Positions 1-10,400 of a stretch of 64,000 nucleotides of DNA are shown here, in pieces. Under the pieces are notes generated by a model. The model ran no database searches, had not been told where the DNA came from, and saw nothing but the letters and a program-made list of their open reading frames with translations. Both the position numbers and the translations under genes were made by a program. This DNA is from SpSt-333 sp040751955 (GTDB taxonomy: Bacteria > Bacteroidota > Ignavibacteria > UBA10030 > UBA8401), in NCBI GenBank assembly GCA_040751955.1, contig JBFMFY010000010.1:1-64000 (forward strand), written 5' to 3'. How positions within the stretch are numbered: the first letter of the stretch is position 1; each line of letters opens with the position of its first letter.

Positions 1-70
1 TCTTGACAATAAAGTTATATTCGCCTACCTTCTGAAAGCCCTTCCATAGACCTCAACTGTAAGGAGTAAC

Positions 71-1108
71 TTGGCTGTAACCATATATGACATAGCCAGG
101 GAGGCAAAAGTAGGGATTGGAACCGTTTCTCGTGTATTAAATAACAGTCCCAAAGTGACTTCTGAAACGCGGGAGCGGGTAATTAGTGTTGCTAAGCGGC
201 TGAACTATCAGCCCCATGCCTTCGCACAAGCGCTTGCGCGTAAACGTTCAAATACGTTAAGCGCTATAATTCCTTTTTTCACCAACTACTTTTTTATCGA
301 AGTTCTTCAGGGAGTTCAAGAGACACTTACATCATTGGGGTTCGATCTCATCATTCACGGCGCAAATAATCAGGAACAACTGGAAGAATATCTGGTCCGT
401 TCCATGCGGAAAGGGAGAGTTGACGGCACGCTCATATTTTCACTTCAGCTACCGGACAAATTTGCTGCTGAGTTCAAAGAAAAAAAACTTCCGCTTGTAC
501 TCGTCGATTCATTCCATAATGATTTCGATTCCATTCGGGTAGATAATTTTGAAGGGGCAAAAATTGCAACAGAACACCTGCTCTCGTTGGGACATAACGA
601 TATCGGTTTGATCAATGCAAATCTCAAAAGCGTTCCTGCGCAGGAACGCTTAAAAAGTTTTCTACAAACGCTTCAGCGGCATTCAATTCCTGTTCGGGAA
701 GGTCTGGTGAACAATAGTTCTTGGACGAAGAACGACGGTTTCAGCCGTGAAGCCGGGTACAGCGACATGATAAAATTTCTCAAGAGCGGGGTTAAGATTC
801 CTTCCGCTTTTTTTGTTTCAAGTGATATTCAAGCAATTGGTGTGATCGAAGCCTTAAAGGAACATAATCTTCGTGTGCCGGATGATGTGGCAATTGTCAG
901 CTTCGACAACATTGAAATATCGAAATACTTCGGATTGACTACTATGAGCCAGCCGATGTACCAAATGGGGGAACTGGCAGTGAAAAAAATGATACAACGG
1001 ATAGATGCGATCGATCTTCCAGTCTCTTCCGTTAATTTCACACCCAACCTTATCGTGCGTGCGAGTTGCGGAGCGAATAAGAATTACGTTTTTCAAGACA
1101 GCAATTGA
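71..1108 (+). CDS. LacI/GalR-family transcriptional regulator
   Basis: A 345-aa repressor-type regulator. Residues 3-50 form the LacI helix-turn-helix and hinge (TIYDIAREAKVGIGTVSRVLN), followed by a periplasmic-binding-protein-like effector domain to about residue 335, the full usual length of the family. The start is TTG at 71, supported by the strong Shine-Dalgarno AAGGAG at 61-66 and by the HTH beginning at once after it. The stop overlaps the first possible start of the next gene, a secreted GH13 amylase, so the two are probably co-transcribed. By position it is the likely local regulator of the alpha-glucan genes that follow, with a sugar or maltooligosaccharide as effector; that role is inference from context. 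I could not assign an operator or promoter in the 70 bases upstream. Confidence 0.93.
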   Translation: MAVTIYDIAREAKVGIGTVSRVLNNSPKVTSETRERVISVAKRLNYQPHAFAQALARKRSNTLSAIIPFFTNYFFIEVLQGVQETLTSLGFDLIIHGANNQEQLEEYLVRSMRKGRVDGTLIFSLQLPDKFAAEFKEKKLPLVLVDSFHNDFDSIRVDNFEGAKIATEHLLSLGHNDIGLINANLKSVPAQERLKSFLQTLQRHSIPVREGLVNNSSWTKNDGFSREAGYSDMIKFLKSGVKIPSAFFVSSDIQAIGVIEALKEHNLRVPDDVAIVSFDNIEISKYFGLTTMSQPMYQMGELAVKKMIQRIDAIDLPVSSVNFTPNLIVRASCGANKNYVFQDSN

Positions 1109-1119
1109 CCATCGACGTT

Positions 1120-3000
1120 ATGACCTGGGGAATAACTAAAAAACTACGATTAACTCTCAGCTTGCTTGTTAGCGTTTTCATTGTTGTACCGGCTTTTTCT
1201 GTTCGGCTGGTGGGAAGCGAAAAGAATAATTTCAATCCGCCACGATGGGCTGCGGATGTTGTGTGGTATCAAATATTCCCTGAGCGCTTTGCGAACGGCG
1301 ATCCCGCAAACGATCCTACAGTCGATGATTTAACCGGATCGTGGCCGCACGAACGACCGCGTGAATGGAATATTTCCTTATGGACCGGCGATTGGTTCGA
1401 GATGCAGCCATGGGAGAAAAGTGGCGGGAAGGATTTTTACTACAATACACAATTACGACGGTACGGCGGCGACCTTCAAGGTATTCTTAGTAAGCTGGAC
1501 TATCTGAAGGAATTGGGAATCTCAGCCATCTACCTGAACCCGGTTTTTGAATCACCCTCTCTCCATAAATATGATGCTTCTATGTACCATCATATTGACA
1601 ATAATTTTGGTCCGGATCCGGCTTTAGATCGTCGAATATGGTCTGCAGAAAATCCTGCAGATCCGAATACATGGCAGTGGACTTCAGCTGACTCACTCTT
1701 TTTAAATCTCATCCGGGAATGCCATACCAGAGGGATAAAAATAATTATTGACGGTGTCTTCAATCATGTAGGGCTGACGTTTTGGGCATTTCAGGATGTG
1801 CAACGAAGAGGGGCAGCTTCGCCGTACGTTGACTGGTTTACTATCAACCGGTTTGACGATACCACGACAAGTACTAATGAGTTCGATTATGTCGGCTGGT
1901 TTGGCGTTAAAGAATTGCCGGAATTGAAAGAAGATTCAACTGGATTTCCACAACCTGTGAAACGACATATTCATTCTGTGGTTAAGCGATGGATGGATCC
2001 GAACGGTGACGGGAATCCGGATGACGGAATCGACGGATGGCGGCTGGATGTTGCTTCAATGGTAAATATTGGATTCTGGAAAGAGTTCAGGGAATGGACC
2101 AGAACCATCAATCCGGAATCATATCTCGTTGGCGAAGTATGGTGGGAAGATTGGAGTGCCAACAAAATGTACGATCCTGCACCGTGGGTTGCCGACGGGA
2201 GCGTATTTGATGCAGTTATGAACTACCGTGGATTGATGCCAATCGTAGATTTTTGTTCCAAAGGAAAAAACCGGATTTCTGCTTCTGAGTTCATGCAACG
2301 GTTTGTTCAGTTGCAACATCAATTTCCTGCCGACGTGACTGCAGTGCAAATGAATACGATCGACAGTCATGACACCGACAGGTTATCTTCAATTGTCGTA
2401 AATCCCGACCGCCAGTTCGACCATGCCGCAAGTACGAAGGACAATCCGGGGTATGACAATCGCAAACCGAACAAGCAGGAGAGAGCGCTCCAAAAGATGA
2501 TTCTTGCTCTTCAATTTGTTAGTTCCGGTGCCCCATCTATTTATTACGGCAACGAAGCGGGGATGTGGGGAGGGGATGATCCGGATGACAGGAAACCAAT
2601 GGTGTGGCGAGAACTGGACTATGCAGTGGAGCGTTCACACCCATTCGAGAAGCAGCGCCCGGCAGATACAGTAGCATTTGATGCAGATCTTTTCAGGTAC
2701 CATCAATCGTTAATTCGCATGCGGTCGGAATACCGTTCAGCCAGAATCGGCAGGTTACAGCCTTTGATGGTGAATGAGAACGATGATATCGTTGTGTTCG
2801 CAAAAACATCACCCGAAGATTCAATTGTCGTTTGTGCTAACAGATCGGGCAAGGAGCGAAAAATCTCTTTCAAATCGATTTGGCAGACGAAGGAAACCAT
2901 TATCAACGTGCTCTCAAAGGAACGTTGTTCTGTGAATAGGAATAACATCGTTGTAACAATACCGTCGCAACATGTTCTCGTGCTGGGAGTGTCGAAGTAA
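1120..3000 (+). CDS. Secreted GH13 alpha-amylase-family glycosidase (neopullulanase-like)
   Basis: Hydrolyses alpha-1,4-glucans, probably in the periplasm. An N-terminal signal peptide (KKLRLTLSLLVSVFIVV) is followed by a GH13 barrel with all four conserved regions. Region I is IIIDGVFNHVG, region II DGWRLDV with nucleophile D310, region III LVGEVWW with acid/base E339, and region IV DSHDTDR with transition-state stabiliser D418 (numbered from ATG 1120). A C-terminal beta domain closes the protein. The entry YQIFPERFANGD and the short N-terminus without a carbohydrate module resemble neopullulanase/cyclomaltodextrinase subfamilies. An alternative TTG start at 1105 overlaps the stop of the LacI gene; ATG 1120 is preferred, though neither has a clear ribosome site. 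The next gene starts 3 bases after the stop, so this is part of an operon. Exact substrate specificity cannot be read from sequence. Confidence 0.92.
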   Translation: MTWGITKKLRLTLSLLVSVFIVVPAFSVRLVGSEKNNFNPPRWAADVVWYQIFPERFANGDPANDPTVDDLTGSWPHERPREWNISLWTGDWFEMQPWEKSGGKDFYYNTQLRRYGGDLQGILSKLDYLKELGISAIYLNPVFESPSLHKYDASMYHHIDNNFGPDPALDRRIWSAENPADPNTWQWTSADSLFLNLIRECHTRGIKIIIDGVFNHVGLTFWAFQDVQRRGAASPYVDWFTINRFDDTTTSTNEFDYVGWFGVKELPELKEDSTGFPQPVKRHIHSVVKRWMDPNGDGNPDDGIDGWRLDVASMVNIGFWKEFREWTRTINPESYLVGEVWWEDWSANKMYDPAPWVADGSVFDAVMNYRGLMPIVDFCSKGKNRISASEFMQRFVQLQHQFPADVTAVQMNTIDSHDTDRLSSIVVNPDRQFDHAASTKDNPGYDNRKPNKQERALQKMILALQFVSSGAPSIYYGNEAGMWGGDDPDDRKPMVWRELDYAVERSHPFEKQRPADTVAFDADLFRYHQSLIRMRSEYRSARIGRLQPLMVNENDDIVVFAKTSPEDSIVVCANRSGKERKISFKSIWQTKETIINVLSKERCSVNRNNIVVTIPSQHVLVLGVSK

Positions 3001-3003
3001 AGT

Positions 3004-4671
3004 ATGGCGATTGTTCTTTTATTCATATGTCTGATAAACATGCAGGCGGAAACACTTGCGGTTGTGGGTGGAGAAGCGATCACTGTTCCCGAATTTACAG
3101 TACGGTACAAAAGATTTCTGGAGAACACCGGCACAAAAGACAATCTTGTTGCACGGTCCAACATACTACAGATTATGATCTTTGAGCGGGCAATCGTACA
3201 CGACGCACAACAACAGCTGTTGATGGAACATAGTACATACAGGAACGAAGTCGAAAAAGTCCGGATTCAATCAATCCTTGGATCATATTTTGATATCCTT
3301 GCCGATACGATGGCAATTACGGATGAAGAGCTAAGATCAGCTTTTGTAAGAATGAATACCGTTGTGCATGCGCGACACCTGTATGCACAGACACGTTCAG
3401 AAGCAGAAAATCTGCGAATGAGGCTGTCCAAAGGTGAATCCTTCAATTCACTTGCACTGGAAGTGTTCAACGATTCGAAACTGAAATATTCAGGCGGCGA
3501 TCTGGGATTCTTCCGCGGCGGAGAAATGGAACCGGCGTTCGAGGATGCTGTGTTTTCACTGCCCGTGGGGAGTATTTCCGAGCCGGTAAAGACAGAAGAC
3601 GGCTACAGCATTATTAAAGTTGAGCAGCGAGTCGTCCGCCCTTTGATTACGGAGAATGAGTACGCAGAAAAGAAATCCAAAGTTGAGCTCCTGGTAAAGA
3701 TAAGCAAACGGAGCCAAATGGCAGCCCGATATGCACAGGATACCAAACAAAGGATGAGTCCTGCCTTTGATGGTGTTGTAGTTCAAAAATTATTTTCCGC
3801 CTGGAAAGCGAACAAGTCGGCGGAACGTTTGCAGTCGAGCGAACTTTTGAATGCTATTGCGGGACGAACATTAGTGTCATGGAAGGGAAACCGGTGGCGG
3901 GTGAGCGATTTTTCGCAGCGGTTGTTTAAGGTTACTGATAGACATTATCGCCGGATCCATTCGGTCGATGATCTGAAAGAGTTGATATCCGGATTGCTCG
4001 TTCAAGAAGAACTTGTACGTCAGGCATCAGCTGTCCGATGTGATACTTCTTTTTCGTACAAGAACCGTGTTGCCAATGACACAACGGTCGAGTTGATTAG
4101 AATATGGACAGATCAATTGTATAAACGTCGCCTGTCGTTGGATGCCGCCACAGAGACAATCAACGATCCGAAACTGAAACAGAAATTTGACGCTGAACTG
4201 TCGAAAGAGTATGAAACGAATCCTTCGCACTATGTGCAAGCAGAGGAGAGGAATGTTGCGGAGATTGTTGTGGATTCGTTTTCCATCGCTATGGGCATTG
4301 TGAAGAAATTGAACGAAGGCGCTTCTTTTGCATCTCTGGCTCGTTCGTACTCGGTATCCCCCACTTCACCAATCGGGGGTGAACTTGGATATGGTCCGAG
4401 ATCAACATTCGGTTTTTTTGCGGAGATGATATTTTCTTCTGCTAAGGGAGAAATAATCGGTCCCGTTTCTGCAGCCGGAAAATATATTCTATTACAAGTG
4501 CTCGACATTCGGCCCTCGCGGCAAAAGAGTTTTAACGAAGCCCGATCTGAGATCCGGCAGCAGGTTTTGAACAAATGGAAATCCGATGCGCAGCGTGAGG
4601 AAATGGAGCGCGTTTTATCGTTACTGCCGTACACGATTGACAAAGAGATTCTGGCATCAATTAATTTATAG
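3004..4671 (+). CDS. Periplasmic parvulin-type peptidyl-prolyl isomerase (SurA/PpiC-like)
   Basis: A 555-aa SurA-like folding factor. Residues 1-16 are a signal peptide (AIVLLFICLINMQA), followed by an N-terminal helical chaperone region. Two parvulin (PpiC-type) domains are visible: about residues 115-215 (VHARHLYAQT ... GGDLGFFRGGEME ... SEPVKTEDGYSIIKV) and about residues 415-520 (ERNVAEIVV ... GGELGYGPRS ... YILLQVLDIRPS). Such proteins catalyse X-Pro isomerisation and chaperone outer-membrane beta-barrels. It starts 3 bases after the amylase stop and lies 16 bases ahead of a TonB receptor. That setting suggests it helps fold the large outer-membrane proteins of the locus, an inference from context. 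The family is clear; which clients it serves is not. Confidence 0.88.
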   Translation: MAIVLLFICLINMQAETLAVVGGEAITVPEFTVRYKRFLENTGTKDNLVARSNILQIMIFERAIVHDAQQQLLMEHSTYRNEVEKVRIQSILGSYFDILADTMAITDEELRSAFVRMNTVVHARHLYAQTRSEAENLRMRLSKGESFNSLALEVFNDSKLKYSGGDLGFFRGGEMEPAFEDAVFSLPVGSISEPVKTEDGYSIIKVEQRVVRPLITENEYAEKKSKVELLVKISKRSQMAARYAQDTKQRMSPAFDGVVVQKLFSAWKANKSAERLQSSELLNAIAGRTLVSWKGNRWRVSDFSQRLFKVTDRHYRRIHSVDDLKELISGLLVQEELVRQASAVRCDTSFSYKNRVANDTTVELIRIWTDQLYKRRLSLDAATETINDPKLKQKFDAELSKEYETNPSHYVQAEERNVAEIVVDSFSIAMGIVKKLNEGASFASLARSYSVSPTSPIGGELGYGPRSTFGFFAEMIFSSAKGEIIGPVSAAGKYILLQVLDIRPSRQKSFNEARSEIRQQVLNKWKSDAQREEMERVLSLLPYTIDKEILASINL

Positions 4672-4687
4672 TCGTCCGGAGATTGTT

Positions 4688-7423
4688 ATGACCAAAGTAT
4701 TCTTCTTATTTCTTTTTTTGCTGGCGGTGGCAGGGGGTGCACTTGCCGGTACAACCGGTAAGATCAAGGGGACAGTGACAGATTCACAAACGAATGAACC
4801 CCTTGTTGGCGTCAACGTTGTTGTCCGCGGAACGCCGTATGGCGCTGTCTCAGATTTTGAAGGAACGGTATTTATTCTCAATATTCCTCCTGGTGTTTAT
4901 ACTGTTACATTTTCTTCCGTCGGGTACCAATCGGTAACAGTGGAAAACGTGAAGATCTCCATTGATCAGACGACACCGATATCCGTATCGCTGCGCGAGC
5001 AGGCAATCGAAGGGAACGAAGTGGTGATTGTTGCAGAACGTCCCGTGATCAGAAAAGATATGACCTCAGTGGAAGCGAGAGTTGATGCCGATGCGATTAA
5101 AAATTTACCTGTACAAGAAATTCATGAAGTGCTGGGATTGCAGGCAGGCGTAACGGTTGACCGTGGAGGTGGAATCCACATCCGCGGTGGAAGGACGAGC
5201 GAAGTTGCGTACTGGGTCGATGGAAAATCGGTCTCCGATGTCTTCGACGGTTCACAATCGATTCCTGTCGAGAACAGTGCCGTTCAGGAACTGCAGGTTA
5301 TCAGCGGAACATTCAATGCTGAATACGGAAATGCAATGTCGGGTATTGTGAATATCGTAACGAAGGACGGCGGGAACGAGTACAAAGGGAACATCATCAT
5401 GTATGCCGGGGATTACCTGAGCAGCGATGCAGAAATATTCCGGCACATTGATGATTTTAATCTGCTGGCAACTCGTAATGTGGAAGGAAGTATCAGCGGT
5501 CCGGTACCGGTTTTTGGGGACATTGTGACATTTTACCTGTTCGGCAGGCATTACAAAACGGATGGATGGCTGTACGGCATCCAAAAATTTTTACCGAACG
5601 GTGCAAAGGGATCCGGAAATCCGGCAGCGATGAATCATCGGGAGAGGAACTCAGCGACAGCAAAACTGACATTTCAAGTGCTTCCCACTATGAAGTTCAG
5701 TCTGTCCGGCATCGGCAATGCGCAGGACTACAGGGACTACAATCATTTCTTCCGTTTGGAGCCCGATGGTGATGTCAGCAAGCATGAACGGAGTTATGAC
5801 CTCTCCGGACTCTTTACACATCTGTTGAGTTCCGAGACGTTCTACACGATCAACATGTCAAAATTCCAAAAATCATTTCGGGAATATCTGTTTGAAAACC
5901 CGCGCGATAAGCGGTATTTATCTCCCGATTCGCTCGTGCAGCCAGCGTACAGTTTTTCGGATGGCGGAACCAACCTGCACCACTTTAACCGTCGTACCAC
6001 CACGTACCTGTTAAAAATAGATTTCACAACGCAACTTACCAAATTGCATCAGGTCAAATTCGGCGCTGAGGCAAAAAACCACACGCTCTTCTTTGACGAT
6101 TTCAACATCGTGCCGAAGGTAAATGCACTCGGTGAGCAGGTGATTCCCTTTGAACCGGATGTTCTGGATTCACGCACACCGTACCACGACAACTATACGC
6201 GTGAACCGAGTGAGTTTTCTGTTTACGCTCAGGACAAGATCGAATACGAGAACATGATCATCAACCTTGGATTGCGGTTCGACTATTTCGATCCGAACGG
6301 ACAGATTCTTGCAGATCCTGAAGATCCGAACATCTATCTTCCGTTCAAAGATAAAAACAAATTCGATGTCAATGGCGACGGTGTTATCGACCTTTCCGAC
6401 AACCAGGCGCTTGATGTTGCGGTTGCAAAACGGCGTCCATATTGGTACAAAGATGCATCGAAAAAATCTCAAATCAGTCCGCGGTTCGGCATCGCATACC
6501 CGATCACTGATAAAGGTGTCATTCATTTTTCGTACGGACATTTCCTGCAAATTCCTTCCTTCTCCCAGCTCTATCAGAAGCCCGAATACAAGATCACGAC
6601 GTCGGGAGGGATGCAGGGAATTTTTGGCAATGCAGATTTGCGGGCGCAGCGAACCGTGATGTACGAGATTGGTCTGCAGCAGCAACTGACCGAGTTGATC
6701 AGCGGTGATGTGACAGGATTCTATCGCGACATTCGTGACTGGGTCTCGACAGGGTCACCAGTTGAAGTGCAGGCGGGAACATCGTACGTCTCATTTGTGA
6801 ACAAGGATTATGCAAACGTAAGAGGAATTACACTTTCCTTGAACAAACGGCCGAGCGATTATTACTCCTTCAATATAAGTTATTCGTTCCAGGTTGCAGA
6901 AGGGGTGAACTCTTCACCCGAAGAAGAATTCTTCAACTCTCAAAGCAACGGTGATCCTGCCCGCGTGTTGAGTGCACTCGATTGGGACCAGACACATACG
7001 GCAAATCTGACATTGGGACTTGGCGATTCGGATTTTGGAGCGTTTCTTATAGCACGGTACTCTTCAGGGTTGCCTTACACGCCATCCATACTCGTTCAGA
7101 CTCGCGTCGGGCAAAACGTCAGTACATCGTTAATGAAGAACAGCCGCAGACGTCCGGATGTATATAATCTGGATATCAGGGTATTCAAGAATCTTCAAAT
7201 CTTCGGAGCGCAACTCTCCATCTTTGCTAAAGTCCTGAACGTGCTTGATATACGCAACGAGTTGGAAGTGTACGGCGATACCGGCCGCGCAGACAAAACG
7301 CTGCAGACAATTATTTACGGCGATACACAACTGCAAAATAATACGGTGGCAGAATGGTTCAACAACCCGACGTTTTATTCTGAACCGAGGGAAATACAAA
7401 TTGGTTTTGAATTAGGTTTCTAA
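4688..7423 (+). CDS. TonB-dependent outer-membrane receptor (SusC-like N-domain)
   Basis: A 911-aa outer-membrane transporter. After a signal peptide (KVFFLFLFLLAVAGGALA) comes a carboxypeptidase-regulatory-like beta-sandwich (GKIKGTVTDSQTNEPLVGVNV), then a plug domain (LGLQAGVTVDRGGGIHIRGGR), then a long beta-barrel ending in the aromatic-rich strand EIQIGFELGF. An unusual calcium-loop-like segment DVNGDGVIDLSDNQ sits in a barrel loop near residue 565. The start at 4688 has GGAG at 4677-4680 and begins with a signal peptide; an upstream in-frame start at 4586 would overlap the isomerase gene. Next to amylases it is the probable importer of maltooligosaccharides. No SusD-like partner follows; instead there is a large protein of unknown type and a PorV-like protein. 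Confidence 0.9.
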   Translation: MTKVFFLFLFLLAVAGGALAGTTGKIKGTVTDSQTNEPLVGVNVVVRGTPYGAVSDFEGTVFILNIPPGVYTVTFSSVGYQSVTVENVKISIDQTTPISVSLREQAIEGNEVVIVAERPVIRKDMTSVEARVDADAIKNLPVQEIHEVLGLQAGVTVDRGGGIHIRGGRTSEVAYWVDGKSVSDVFDGSQSIPVENSAVQELQVISGTFNAEYGNAMSGIVNIVTKDGGNEYKGNIIMYAGDYLSSDAEIFRHIDDFNLLATRNVEGSISGPVPVFGDIVTFYLFGRHYKTDGWLYGIQKFLPNGAKGSGNPAAMNHRERNSATAKLTFQVLPTMKFSLSGIGNAQDYRDYNHFFRLEPDGDVSKHERSYDLSGLFTHLLSSETFYTINMSKFQKSFREYLFENPRDKRYLSPDSLVQPAYSFSDGGTNLHHFNRRTTTYLLKIDFTTQLTKLHQVKFGAEAKNHTLFFDDFNIVPKVNALGEQVIPFEPDVLDSRTPYHDNYTREPSEFSVYAQDKIEYENMIINLGLRFDYFDPNGQILADPEDPNIYLPFKDKNKFDVNGDGVIDLSDNQALDVAVAKRRPYWYKDASKKSQISPRFGIAYPITDKGVIHFSYGHFLQIPSFSQLYQKPEYKITTSGGMQGIFGNADLRAQRTVMYEIGLQQQLTELISGDVTGFYRDIRDWVSTGSPVEVQAGTSYVSFVNKDYANVRGITLSLNKRPSDYYSFNISYSFQVAEGVNSSPEEEFFNSQSNGDPARVLSALDWDQTHTANLTLGLGDSDFGAFLIARYSSGLPYTPSILVQTRVGQNVSTSLMKNSRRRPDVYNLDIRVFKNLQIFGAQLSIFAKVLNVLDIRNELEVYGDTGRADKTLQTIIYGDTQLQNNTVAEWFNNPTFYSEPREIQIGFELGF

Positions 7424-7441
7424 ACTGTACGGAGTTTACAC

Positions 7442-10400
7442 ATGCGCACAATGAAACTATTTTTTATCATACTGCTGGCGATCGGTGTTGTTCAATCGGT
7501 AAGTGCACAACATGTTCCGAGCAAAGAGCGGGGAGATCCGACGCTCCGCCGAAAAAATAACATCGACGGCAACAATCTTCGTGCAACGATCTTTAACTAC
7601 GGTTTTGCCGGCAGAACAGGTGGCGGTATTCCGGACGAGATTCCATTCGAATGGCCGAAGAACACGAAACAGCACTACATCGCTCTCATCGCTCTCTGGA
7701 TAGGCGGTGAAGTAAAATATAAATACAACGGCAGAGACACCACACTGCAGATCGTTGATCTACCGACGTATCGGACGGATCCATCAACGGGAAAATCGTG
7801 GAATATGGAGCCGATTCGGGGATACCTCAGGCCTGAAACCAAATCTCAGATTGCAAAAAGCAGCGATAAAAAGACATGGCCCGACACCTGGCCCGATAAA
7901 ATGGGTGATCTTAATGATCCAGGTTGGGCTGGGTCGTGGAACGGATATTTTGGAAAAGATCAGTTCAATGCCGATCAGGAGATGTTCTACAAAGCGTCGG
8001 ACGATCAATACGACCGGTATCCTTCATTCTTTCCCGACTCAACCGATAAATCACGCAAAGGAATGGGAATTATTCTCGATGTGCGTGCAATGGAATGGTC
8101 GCAAATTCTTGTCAGCGATGTCCTCTTTATCCTGCACTCAGTAAAGAATGACGGAACAACCGACATGAAACGCGCAGGTGTTACACTGTGGCTTGCAGAT
8201 CTTGTCGGCGGTGACGGTGATTCCGGCGACGATCTCCCCTTTTTCGATCTTCTCACCGACCTTGCATGGATGACCGATAAAGACGGAAAAGGTAACCAGG
8301 ACTTCGGCAGTACACCGGTCGGCGTTGCGACTATTGCGTACCTTGAAACGCCGGGCAATGGCACAGATAACATTGATAACGACGGCGACGGGGAAGCGGG
8401 AAGTCCGAAAGTACTTTCTGCTATGATCGCAGGCGAAATATCGGGAAACGGCATTGACGACAACAACAACAATCTTGTCGATGAAGATTCAACGCACATT
8501 CCGTTCGGAACACAAGTTGGCGTCGGATTTGCGGACAACATTGACAATAACGGGAACGGGGAAAGCAACAGTCCTGTGATCAGCGCCGCGATGTTCAACG
8601 GTGAGATCGCCGACAATGCAATCGACGACAACAAGAACGGAGCCATCGATGAAGGGAACGAGGATGTCGGCAAAGCATACAAAGACGGCATCGACAACAA
8701 CAATACCGGTGAAACAGGATCTCCGGTTATTACGCAAGTAATGATTGATACGGCGGCGAACCATAATAAAACGTTCGTTGTAAATTCTTCCGTCACTTTG
8801 TACGATGTAGGTGCAGAAGATCTCGGTCTTCCGTATGCCGATGGTATCGACAACAATGGCGACGGAAGGATTGACGAAGGGATTGATGAAAATATAGACG
8901 AGATGGTTGATGAACTTCGTGACGATTTTGTTGATAATGACGGTGATTGGAATGCAGTGACTGACGACGTAGGACTTGACGGAAAGGGAGGAACCGGCGA
9001 TACAGGCGAAGGGGATGGTAAACCAACATCCGGAGCGGGAACAAATTTTCCGGGCGAACCGAATATCGACAAAACCGATGTCAGCGAATCGGATCAGATC
9101 GGGTTGACAAATGTGCAATACAAAGCAGCCGGTACATTCCCCAGTTTTGGATCAACCGCTGATCAATTATTATGGAACATGTTCATGCAGCCGGGAAGCT
9201 TTTACGATCCCACCAAACCGTTGGCAAGTACGGACAACGATCTATTCGTGTCGGCAGGGTTTTTCCCGTTGAAGGCTGGACAGACAGAGAGAATTTCGAT
9301 TGCTGTTGTTATGGGTCCCGATCAAGCGAAGGCATCGGCAAATAAGAATAAGGCACAGCAAACGTACAACGAAGATTATCAGTTCGCAAAAGCACCCGTT
9401 CCTCCGGTACTAACCGCTGTTCCCGGCGACGGACGTGTGACACTCTATTGGGATTCTAAATCGGAAGATTCGTACGACAGTTTTCTTGCAGCGCTCGGGC
9501 GTCCCGGACTGGATTTTGAAGGATACAAAATATATCGCGCAACTGATCCAGCCTTTTTAGATGCATTGAAAATTACCGATGGACAGGGAAACCTGACATT
9601 CAAGAAACCAATTGCACAATTTGACAAAGCAAATCAGGTGAAAGGATTCCATGGTATAGATATTAACGGTGTGCAATTCTATCTCGGGAATGACACAGGA
9701 TTGAAACATGAATTTGTTGACTCGACCGTGCAAAACGGTCAGACGTATTACTACGCAATTACCGGTTATGATGTCGGTTGGGAAGGGGGAGATATCGCTC
9801 CTTCGGAAAGCCCGATTGCAATCAACCTTACTCCCACTGGAGGCGTCGAATTGGGACAAAACGTTGTCAAGGTAACACCTGAAGCGCCTGTTGCCGGATT
9901 TGTCCCCTCCAGAGCCAACACGCTTCAACACGTGTCGGGGAGCAGCACTGGAATAATAAATCTGAACATCGTTGATCCACGGCTTGTAAAGAACAATAAC
10001 AAATATAGAATTACATTTAAAGACACAACGATCAAAGCGCAAACACAAACACAGCAGGATACGTTCAAGACAAAAAGTTTTACCCTTGTCAATGTAACGA
10101 ATGCTGCTCAACCTGATACGATCTTTGCGGATTACAGGAATTTTGCCGGAGGGGTTGAGCTGCCGATTGTTGACGGATTTAGATTATCTTTCACGAACGA
10201 AACAAATGTAGGATTTAACGATAAGCTGAGCAGGTGGTCCAACAGCAATGTCTATCGTATGACAGCACAGCCATGGAATATCGTCGCACGTGGAAACGCA
10301 AAACCGTCGGACTATATAATCGTTTTTGGAGAAAAGGGGATGGATACTTCAATCTACTTCCAGCCTGCATCGTTCTATAAAATGCCTTCCATCCCGGTCA

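Noticed and set aside
3..21. TTGACA followed by TATATT upstream of the LacI gene as a sigma-70 promoter.
   Set aside because: The spacing is only 7 bases, far from the 16-18 needed, and this phylum mostly uses other -35/-10 sequences.
4586..4687. An upstream in-frame start for the TonB receptor.
   Set aside because: It overlaps the isomerase gene by 86 bases and would bury the clear signal peptide 34 residues inside.
8005..9072. A 355-codon open frame on the minus strand opposite the calcium-loop repeats.
   Set aside because: It is Ser/Pro-rich low-complexity sequence produced by reading the repeated Asp/Asn/Gly codons backwards; the plus-strand gene has a signal peptide, modules and a paralogue.
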